From: Bryobacterales bacterium | GTDB taxonomy: Bacteria > Acidobacteriota > Terriglobia > Bryobacterales > Bryobacteraceae | Length of the DNA stretch: 5,118 nucleotides | Assembly: GCA_003487005.1 (NCBI GenBank) | Contig: DNFG01000475.1 | Span: 1 to 5,118, forward strand | Direction of reading: 5' to 3' | Part shown: positions 1 to 5,118 of the stretch, in pieces | Position numbering within the stretch: the first letter of the stretch is position 1 | How the letters are laid out: each line of letters starts with the position of its first letter | The notes under the pieces: generated by a model | Seen by the model: only the letters and a program-made list of their open reading frames with translations | Databases searched by the model: none | What the model was told of the DNA's origin: nothing | Made by a program: the position numbers and the translations under genes

Positions 1-13
1 GCTCTTCCGATCT
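1..13 (+). other. Residual Illumina adapter sequence at contig end
   Basis: The first 13 bases read GCTCTTCCGATCT, which is the 3' terminal sequence common to the TruSeq read 1 and read 2 adapters. The match is exact and sits at the extreme end of the sequence, where untrimmed adapter survives assembly. These bases are probably not genomic. The flippase reading frame happens to stay open through them, so they would add about four false residues to that protein if translated. Confidence 0.9.
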
Positions 14-1536
14 CCGGGCGCGCCCTCTCCCTCTCCGCCAACGCCATCGCCGGTTTCGCCGGCTACCTCGTCGCCGTCCTCATCACCTTCTTCCTCTCCC
101 CTTACGTCATCCGCATGCTTGGCGACGGCCGCTATGGCGTCTGGTCCCTCATCTCCGAACTCACCGGCTATGCCAGCCTCCTCGATGTCGGCATTCGCGG
201 CGCTGTCTCCTATTACGTCGCCTACTATGCCGGCCAGCATTCCGATGACGACATCCGCCGCACCGTCTCCTCCGCCTTCTGGACCCTCTCCGCCCTCGGC
301 GCTCTCACCCTCCTCGCCGGGCTCGCCCTCGCCGCCGCTTTCCCCGCCCTGTTCAAAATCGGCGACCTCGACCCCGCCGAAGTCACCTCCGCCATGGCCA
401 TCCTCGCCGTCATGGTCGCCCTCACCCTCCCCTTCTCCCTCCTCAACAGCATCCTCTTCGGCTTCCGCCAGCAGGCCTTCGCCGGAGCCGCCGATATCGC
501 CTCCCGCATCCTCGCCGGCATCGCCTGCGCCTACGCACTCAGCCAGGGCGGCGGCCTCGTCGCCCTCTCCCTCATTACTCTCGCCGGACGCCTCCTCACC
601 TGGGTCATCCAACTCGGCTTCGTCCGCTCCTCCCCCGTCGCGCTCTCCCTCCGCCCTTCCTGGTTCAGCCGCCTCCAACTCTCCCGCCTCCTCGGTTATG
701 GCTCCAAGAGCCTGCTCATCAACTTCGCCACCCTGCTCATCCACCGCATGGACCTCGTGGTGATCAGCGCCTTCCGCGGCGTGGAATTCGTCACCATCTA
801 CACCATCGGCGCCATGCTCGTCTCCTATACATTCCAGTTGGTCTCCCAACTGGCCATGTCCTACACCCCCTACCTCAGCAATGATGCCGGCGCCGGCAGT
901 CCCCAGCGCCTCATCGACCGCTTCACCGACGGCCAGCGCCAGACCAACCTCCTCGCCTTCCTCATCGCCGGCGGCGTCGCCGCTTTCGGCCCCGCCTTCC
1001 TCGGCCTCTGGGTCGGAGAACGCTTCGTCCAGGGCTCCTGGATGCTCCGCAGCGATGTCATCCTCTTCATCCTGCTCGCCGCTCAGTTGCCCCGCGCCCT
1101 CCAGAGCATCAGCATCCAACTGCTCTTCGCCACCCGCAAAGTCACCTTCCTGATGTGGCTCAGCCTCGCCGAAGCCCTCGCCAATCTCGCCCTCAGCCTC
1201 GTCCTCGTCCGCTTCATCGGCCTCCCCGGCGTCGCCCTCGGATCCCTCCTCCCCGCCCTCGTCACCCAGTTCATCGTCCTCCCCTGGTACATCACCCGCA
1301 CCTTCGGCATCCCCGCCCGTTCCTACCTTTGGACTTCCCGGATCCCGGGCCTCCAGACCGGCGCCGTCACCGCGGGCACCGGCCTCGCCCTCATCCACTG
1401 GCTCCCCCCGGGCAACTGGCCCGCCTTCTTCGCCGAAACCGCCCTCACCGCCGCCGCCGGAGCCGCCTTCGCCTGGTTCGCCGGCCACCTCAAACAGGAC
1501 GAACCCGCCATCCGCCGCCTCCTCCGCCTCGGCTGA
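14..1536 (+). CDS. Wzx-type oligosaccharide flippase, 5'-partial
   Basis: This is a polytopic inner-membrane protein of the polysaccharide biosynthesis/oligosaccharide flippase group (MOP superfamily), predicted to move lipid-linked glycan units from the cytoplasmic to the periplasmic face. The frame is open from the window edge. The first ATG (115) lies inside the conserved N-terminal region: the codons before it encode a first membrane helix and the SPYVIR stretch that leads into MLGDGRYGVW. The true start is therefore upstream and only a short N-terminus is missing. Family-like features are the LGDGRYGVW turn, the GYASLLDVGIRGAV helix (bases 166-207), and a second-half repeat (about 688-820) with a conserved membrane Asp in HRMDLVVISAF. 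About 506 residues remain, which is close to full length for Wzx. The C-terminus is hydrophobic and ends in a short basic tail. Codon use is extreme: Leu is mostly CTC, Ser TCC and Ala GCC. It is followed 62 bases later by the synthase gene. The substrate cannot be deduced. Confidence 0.87.
834..853. repeat. Perfect 8-bp inverted repeat inside the flippase gene
   Basis: CCAGTTGG (834-841) and CCAACTGG (846-853) are exact reverse complements separated by the four bases TCTC, so a compact stem-loop could form in DNA or mRNA. It falls within coding sequence for the peptide FQLVSQLA and uses a TTG leucine codon, rare in this gene. There is no T-run after it, so it is not a canonical terminator. 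Function is unknown and chance is possible. Confidence 0.5.
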
Positions 1537-1598
1537 GCCCCGCCTCCGGTGTGCTAAATTGCAGAAACTGGACGGCGTTCGACCGCCCGCCTCAACTT

Positions 1599-3338
1599 AT
1601 GCTCACTTTCGCCGGCGTTTTTACCCTCGGAGAGCCTCCTCCGGACCCGCCCCCCCTCGATCAGGTCTCGCGCATCCTCGAAGCCCAAAATCCGGCCCCC
1701 CTCCGCCGCATCGAACGCGGCCGCCTCGCCGTCGTCTGGCACGAAGACACCACCCTCCCCGACCCGGGCCTCTTCGAATCCCCCACCCGGCTCGTCCTGC
1801 TCAACGGAGACCCGCTCTACTCCCCCGCCCCGAATCCCAGAGACCGGCAGGCCGCCCTCCTCGCCCAGGCCCCCGACCCCGCCGCCGCCCTGTCCCTCTG
1901 CCCCGGCTCTTTCGCCCTCCTCCACCACGACCTCGACTCCGGCCAACTCCTGCTCGCCACAGATGCCCTCGGCGCCCGGACCATCCACTACACCATCCGC
2001 AACGGCCGGCTGTTTTTCGCCTCCCAACTCTCCATCCTTGAACAGTGGAACGCCCTCCCACTCAATGCCTCCACCGCCGCCCTGCTTGAGTTCCTCCAAC
2101 TCGGCTACAACCTCGACGGCCGCTCCCCCTATTGCGAGGTCCGCTGCCTGCGCCAGGGCGAGTATCTGGCCGCCGGCCCCGATGGCTGCTCCACCCGCTT
2201 CTATCACCGCTGGGACCAGCTCGATCCGGTCGAACTCGACTACCCCGGACGCGCCCGCCGCGCCTACGAACTCTTCCGGCAAGCCGTCGAACGCCGCTCC
2301 TGGCGCAGCCCCGACGCCGCCGTCATGATCAGCGGCGGCCTCGACTCGCGGATGTGCGCCACCGTCCTCCACCAGTTGGGAAAGCGCATCGTGGCCATCA
2401 ACTGCGCTCCCGGGGCCGTCCGGCTCCAGGACGAATCCATCGCCGTCCGCCTGACTCGCGCTCTTGGCTGCGAGTTGGTCCGCGTCCCGATCCCTCCCGG
2501 CTCGGTCAGTTGGAGCCGCCTCGCCCAGCAGGGCCTCGACCAGTTGAATGGCCGGCTGGATCCCGTCGCCGCGCGCGCCATCTTCTCTGGCGACGGCGGC
2601 AGCGTCGGCCTCGGTTTCGTTTACTACCAGCCGGATACCATCGCGCTGCTCCGCGAGGGCAGACTCGATGAAGTCGTCCGGCGCTATGTCTCCCCCTTCC
2701 TCCGCATCCCGGGCCGCTATGTCGTTCAGGACGCGGGCGAACGCGCCCACCAGGACCTGCGCCGCTCGATCGAATCCCTCACGAGGGCCATCGACGCCGA
2801 GCCGGGCCGCCAGTTTCATCTCTTTCTGATGAACAACGACCAGCGCTGCCACATGCACGGCTACTTCGACGCCCTCGCCTCTCTCCGGCACGAAGTCCAC
2901 ATCCCTTTCTATGACGCGGACCTCCTCCGCTTCCTGCTCGCCTGCCCCGCCGACGACTTCACGGGCCACCGCATCTACCACGACATCCTCGCCCACCTGC
3001 CCGCGGCCGTGAACGCGATTCCCTGGCAAACCTACCCCGGCCATTTACCGTGCCCGGTCGCCGATGCCGATGACAGCGCATGCAGCCAGTTCTCCCCCCA
3101 GGCCCGCGAGAAACTCAAACAGGTGCTCAATTCCGACGTCCCCCACGCCCTCGGCCCGGCTCTTCGCCCGCTCTTCCCTTCGCCGCCGTTCCGCCGCCTG
3201 CCGGTCCTGCTGACATCGCTTCTTGCCGCTGCGACGGGTTCGGGCCGGTTCGCCTACGTTCACCGCGCCGTGCTGACCGCCTCGCGCATCAGCGCCGCGG
3301 CCCAGGGACGAGTCCTGTGGGACCTGCCCGAGGAGTGA
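1599..3338 (+). CDS. Asparagine-synthase-like ATP-dependent amidotransferase lacking the glutaminase cysteine
   Basis: This 579-residue cytoplasmic protein has the two-domain layout of AsnB. Residues 1 to about 150 form a class II glutamine amidotransferase (Ntn) fold: NGDPLY at 69-74, GSFA at 103-106, ATDALGAR around 120-127 and FFASQ at 139-143. Residues from about 225 form the synthase domain, with the ATP pyrophosphatase PP-loop SGGLDSR at 245-251, SGDGGS at 330-335 (canonical family sequence is GDGxDE), HIPFYD at 434-439 and a PWQTYPGH stretch at 475-482. The ATG at 1599 was chosen because family members begin directly with MCGIAG-like sequence, here MLTFAGVF. An in-frame GTG at 1551 would add 16 unrelated residues. 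No Shine-Dalgarno sequence is visible before the ATG. Catalytic Cys2 is replaced by Leu and the usual RGPD-type loop is not recognisable, so glutamine hydrolysis is unlikely. The enzyme probably adenylates a carboxylate and uses ammonia or another amine. Its place between flippase and ligase genes suggests glycan-precursor modification rather than asparagine supply. The exact substrate is unknown. Confidence 0.9.
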   Translation: MLTFAGVFTLGEPPPDPPPLDQVSRILEAQNPAPLRRIERGRLAVVWHEDTTLPDPGLFESPTRLVLLNGDPLYSPAPNPRDRQAALLAQAPDPAAALSLCPGSFALLHHDLDSGQLLLATDALGARTIHYTIRNGRLFFASQLSILEQWNALPLNASTAALLEFLQLGYNLDGRSPYCEVRCLRQGEYLAAGPDGCSTRFYHRWDQLDPVELDYPGRARRAYELFRQAVERRSWRSPDAAVMISGGLDSRMCATVLHQLGKRIVAINCAPGAVRLQDESIAVRLTRALGCELVRVPIPPGSVSWSRLAQQGLDQLNGRLDPVAARAIFSGDGGSVGLGFVYYQPDTIALLREGRLDEVVRRYVSPFLRIPGRYVVQDAGERAHQDLRRSIESLTRAIDAEPGRQFHLFLMNNDQRCHMHGYFDALASLRHEVHIPFYDADLLRFLLACPADDFTGHRIYHDILAHLPAAVNAIPWQTYPGHLPCPVADADDSACSQFSPQAREKLKQVLNSDVPHALGPALRPLFPSPPFRRLPVLLTSLLAAATGSGRFAYVHRAVLTASRISAAAQGRVLWDLPEE

Positions 3339-3363
3339 TGCCTGTGCCGCAAAGTCCTGAAAC

Positions 3364-3381
3364 TGAATCATGGTAGATTCA
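3364..3381. promoter_or_regulatory. Inverted repeat just ahead of the ligase start
   Basis: TGAATC (3364-3369) and GATTCA (3376-3381) are exact reverse complements around the six-base spacer ATGGTA. The repeat lies in the 50-base gap between the synthase and ligase genes and ends 7 bases before the ligase GTG, abutting the only purine-rich ribosome-binding candidate. It could be an operator half-site pair or an mRNA hairpin affecting translation of the ligase. No protein partner can be named. A 6-bp stem may also arise by chance. Confidence 0.35.
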
Positions 3382-3386
3382 AAGGA
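3382..3386 (+). promoter_or_regulatory. Candidate ribosome binding site for the ligase gene
   Basis: AAGGA is the only Shine-Dalgarno-like sequence in this gap. It leaves only two bases before the GTG at 3389, shorter than the usual 5-9. No other good start is available: a TAG at 3374-3376 closes the frame upstream, and the only codon between that could initiate is ATT. Either spacing is unusual here or initiation depends on coupling to the preceding gene. Confidence 0.35.
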
Positions 3387-3388
3387 AA

Positions 3389-4768
3389 GTGCGCGAAGCC
3401 CTTCTCATCGTCCTGGTCGCCGGACTCTGCATTGCCGGGCTGTACAGCTCCCGGATCGCCCTCATCGCCTACATCTGGTACGCCATCCTCCGCCCCGATG
3501 TCCTGGCCTGGTCGGAGACCAACAACTACTCCCTGCTGCTTGGCGCCGTCGCGGTGGTCAGTTGTGTCCGCGATCTCCCCAATCTGCTTCCCACACTGCG
3601 TTCCCGCTGGTTCGTCATATTTCTCATATATATATCGTGGATCTCGCTGACTGTCGCTTTTTCGACCGACTTTGAGACTTCCACATTGCACTATCGCATC
3701 CTGCTGCCTACGCTTTTCACGGCCGTGCTGGTGCCCGTCGTCATTACGAACTTCAAGGACCTCCGTATCCTCTACCTGGTGATGGCCGGTTCGCTCGGCT
3801 TTCTGGGTTTCAAGTTCGGCGCCTATGGCCTCGCCGTGGGCGGCGCTCAGTTCGCCGCCGGTTATGGCGGGTCCCTGAGCGACAATAACCTGGTCGCACT
3901 CGCCCTCGCCATCGGCATCCCGTTGTGCTGGTATGCCCGTGAACTCTTCACGGAGAAGCACTGGAAACTGCTGTTCCTGGGGCTCACGTTCTTCCTCATT
4001 CCCGCGGTCATCATGACCCACTCGCGGGGCGGCGCGCTGGCCATGGGTGTCACGCTGCTGTTCATGACCTGGTACTCGCGCCGGCGGGTCCTCACTCTCG
4101 TCGTTCTCGGCATCCTGACGATTCCCGGCCTCTACCTGGTTCGCGACAGTTTCACGGCCCGCATCTCGACAGTGTCCAGCTACGAGGAGGACCTATCCGC
4201 CCAGGTGCGCCTGGCGCAGTGGAAAGCCGCCATCCGGATGTCATTCGATTACCCGATCATGGGTGTGGGCTTTGGGGGCGGCCCCTACACGCAGAACGTT
4301 GACCGGTACATCGACATCGAATCGACGCAGTACGCGCACAATAACTATCTGCAGACTCTCGCCGATTCGGGTTACCCCGCCTTTATCCTGCTCTGTATTC
4401 TGCTGTTCGGGCAGATTCTGTACCTTCGCCGCATCGCCCTGGAATTCAAGGGCCTTGGCGACCTGCCGATGTACGGGATGGCGATGGGTATGGCGGCCGC
4501 TCTCGTCGCCTTCGCGGCGGGGAGTGTCTTCCTGAGCCGGACGTACTACGAGACGATCTTCTACATGTTCGTCTTCACGATCGCCCTGGACCTCCTTGTT
4601 CCGGCGCGCCGCGAGGCTGCCCTGGCCGCCGCGGGGCAGATTTCCCCCAATCCCCAGCCTGTTCCCTCCTTCACCCCGGCCGCGCCGGTTCTTCCCCCGC
4701 GCCCCGCGCCGGAGCCCCAGCCCGCCCGCTACAAACTGGGCGGCCGTGAACGCGTCCAGCGCACCTGA
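3389..4768 (+). CDS. O-antigen ligase/polymerase, exosortase A-associated O-glycosylation ligase type
   Basis: This 459-residue inner-membrane protein has roughly 12-13 hydrophobic segments and one large loop at about residues 252-329, the layout of Wzy/WaaL proteins (Wzy_C domain). Such enzymes polymerise glycans or transfer them from a lipid carrier to an acceptor on the periplasmic face. Family-like motifs are SDNNLVALALA (DNN at 165-167), THSRGG (210-215), RISTVSSYEEDLSA (YEED at 265-268), GVGFGGG (292-298) and the large-loop signature AHNNYL (316-321). This motif series, and a start resembling MRDLLLL, match what I recall of the putative O-glycosylation ligase family linked to exosortase A (TIGR03097); this was not searched. 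The GTG start is set by the TAG at 3374 and by the N-terminus matching family members. Residues from about 412 form a Pro-rich, cytoplasm-like tail of about 48 residues ending in basic residues. Leu codons are more often CTG than in the first gene. It is probably the last gene of the operon. Confidence 0.88.
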   Translation: MREALLIVLVAGLCIAGLYSSRIALIAYIWYAILRPDVLAWSETNNYSLLLGAVAVVSCVRDLPNLLPTLRSRWFVIFLIYISWISLTVAFSTDFETSTLHYRILLPTLFTAVLVPVVITNFKDLRILYLVMAGSLGFLGFKFGAYGLAVGGAQFAAGYGGSLSDNNLVALALAIGIPLCWYARELFTEKHWKLLFLGLTFFLIPAVIMTHSRGGALAMGVTLLFMTWYSRRRVLTLVVLGILTIPGLYLVRDSFTARISTVSSYEEDLSAQVRLAQWKAAIRMSFDYPIMGVGFGGGPYTQNVDRYIDIESTQYAHNNYLQTLADSGYPAFILLCILLFGQILYLRRIALEFKGLGDLPMYGMAMGMAAALVAFAAGSVFLSRTYYETIFYMFVFTIALDLLVPARREAALAAAGQISPNPQPVPSFTPAAPVLPPRPAPEPQPARYKLGGRERVQRT

Positions 4769-4779
4769 CCGGTCCGGTC
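4767..4779. terminator. Short palindrome between convergent genes, possible weak terminator
   Basis: GACCGGTCCGGTC is a perfect odd palindrome that overlaps the last two bases of the ligase stop codon and ends one base before the facing gene's stop. As RNA it could fold into a 4-bp GACC/GGTC stem with a five-base loop on either strand. It has no U-run on either side, so intrinsic termination would be weak. It fills nearly all of the 11-base gap and is the only candidate for ending transcription between the two genes. Confidence 0.25.
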
Positions 4780-5118
4780 TCACCCGTAGACTCCGTCGCG
4801 GATATCGTCGCTGGCGCGGGATTTCTTGCGTTCGAGGCGTTCGCGTCGGCGGCGCACTTGCCGGGACTCGGGCTCTTGTTTTGTTGGAGTTGGTGGGTTC
4901 GTTCCTTCGGTTTTTGGGGTCAGGTAGTCGGGTTCGGGGCGCCAGGGTTTGCCGGTGCGGGGGTCGATCCACTGGATGATGAGCTTGTCGGGTTTGCCGA
5001 GTTGGGGGTGTTGGCGGCGGCGGGATTCGAGCGAGTTCAGGGTCCGGATGTAGCTGCGTTCGAGTTGGCCGAGCATTCTTTCGAGGGTTTCGCCGTACTC
5101 GAGATTCTCGCCGAGGAG
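4780..5118 (-). CDS. Uncharacterised charged protein, C-terminal part only
   Basis: On the - strand a frame is open from the window's right edge to a TGA at 4782-4780, giving 112 residues of C-terminus. The first ATG (5076) is probably internal, because the 14 codons before it (LLGENLEYGETLER) continue the same charged helical pattern. The visible part is a helix-forming, Glu/Arg-rich segment (EYGETLERMLGQLERSYIRT), then a short module ending IIQWIDPRTGKPW, then a Pro/Thr/Glu and Arg/Lys-rich tail. There is no signal peptide or membrane segment in this part. The helical segment resembles the C-terminus of poorly characterised bacterial proteins whose N-terminus reads like TPEGKARSxxNALRHGL, common in Acidobacteria, but that is from memory and the diagnostic N-terminus lies outside the window. 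The function is unknown. It converges on the ligase gene and is not part of the same operon. Confidence 0.62.
   Translation of the reverse strand, partial: LLGENLEYGETLERMLGQLERSYIRTLNSLESRRRQHPQLGKPDKLIIQWIDPRTGKPWRPEPDYLTPKTEGTNPPTPTKQEPESRQVRRRRERLERKKSRASDDIRDGVYG

Noticed and set aside
17..24. GGCGCGCC immediately after the adapter, considered as a synthetic linker
   Set aside because: It is a GC palindrome expected by chance in this composition, and the codons (Gly-Arg-Ala) read smoothly into the flippase N-terminus.
1337..1349. CCCGGATCCCGGG inverted repeat in the flippase gene
   Set aside because: The stem is five bases of pure G/C with a three-base loop in GC-rich coding sequence, so it is expected by chance.
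1552..1560. TGC-TAAATT as an extended -10 promoter element in the gap before the synthase gene
   Set aside because: No convincing -35 box lies 16-18 bases upstream, and the stretch is a single AT-richer spot between two closely spaced genes. It is possible but unsupported.
1155..1598. Upstream extension of the synthase frame to an ATG at 1155
   Set aside because: This part overlaps the flippase gene in another frame and encodes Pro/Arg-rich low-complexity sequence. The family N-terminus aligns with the ATG at 1599.
1554..3044. A 496-codon open frame on the - strand, antisense to the synthase gene
   Set aside because: It results from the strong codon bias of the real gene, which avoids codons whose complement would be a stop. 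Its translation is low-complexity Gly/Glu/Ala/Val with no family features, while the + strand frame has clear asparagine-synthase motifs.
3370..3675. ATG at 3370 in a different frame, 101 codons overlapping the ligase start, considered as a true start joined by a frameshift
   Set aside because: The ligase N-terminus from the GTG at 3389 already matches family members in full, so no frameshift is needed. The alternative frame has no membrane-protein character and ends inside the ligase gene.
3368..4021. A 217-codon - strand open frame antisense to the ligase
   Set aside because: It is a shadow of the membrane-protein frame. Its composition is polar Gln/Gly/Asp/Glu-rich, as expected from the complement of hydrophobic codons, with no recognisable domain.

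Overview
This is a GC-rich bacterial fragment. It is most likely the end of a metagenome or draft-assembly contig, because its first 13 bases match the 3' end shared by the Illumina TruSeq adapters exactly. Coding density is very high and third codon positions are strongly C-biased. The gene content fits an exosortase/PEP-CTERM-type extracellular polysaccharide locus. My best guess at a host is an Acidobacteriota-like organism (Bryobacterales/Solibacter type), but this rests on gene style and composition only and is tentative.

The layout is three genes on the + strand facing one on the - strand. (1) Bases 14-1536 hold a Wzx-type oligosaccharide flippase that has lost its first residues at the contig edge. 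(2) Bases 1599-3338 hold a 579-residue asparagine-synthase-like protein. Its ATP-binding PP-loop is intact, but the N-terminal catalytic cysteine of the glutaminase domain is missing. (3) Bases 3389-4768 hold a 459-residue polytopic O-antigen ligase/polymerase (Wzy_C type) that closely resembles the exosortase A-associated O-glycosylation ligase family. The gaps between them are 62 and 50 bases, so co-transcription is likely. (4) Bases 4780-5118 (- strand) hold the C-terminal end of an uncharacterised, highly charged protein. It converges on the ligase gene with only 11 bases between stop codons.

The three + strand genes make sense as one pathway. The asparagine-synthase homologue would amidate or otherwise modify a sugar or small-molecule precursor, the flippase would move the lipid-linked glycan across the inner membrane, and the ligase/polymerase would join or transfer glycan on the periplasmic side. 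No glycosyltransferase, exosortase or PEP-CTERM substrate lies inside the window.

The points most worth a second look are the adapter remnant, the glutaminase-dead synthase, a perfect inverted repeat just ahead of the ligase's GTG start, a perfect 8-bp hairpin inside the flippase gene, a cluster of rare ATA codons in the ligase, and a marked change in codon use between the first and third genes. I saw no tRNA, rRNA, CRISPR array, insertion sequence or riboswitch.
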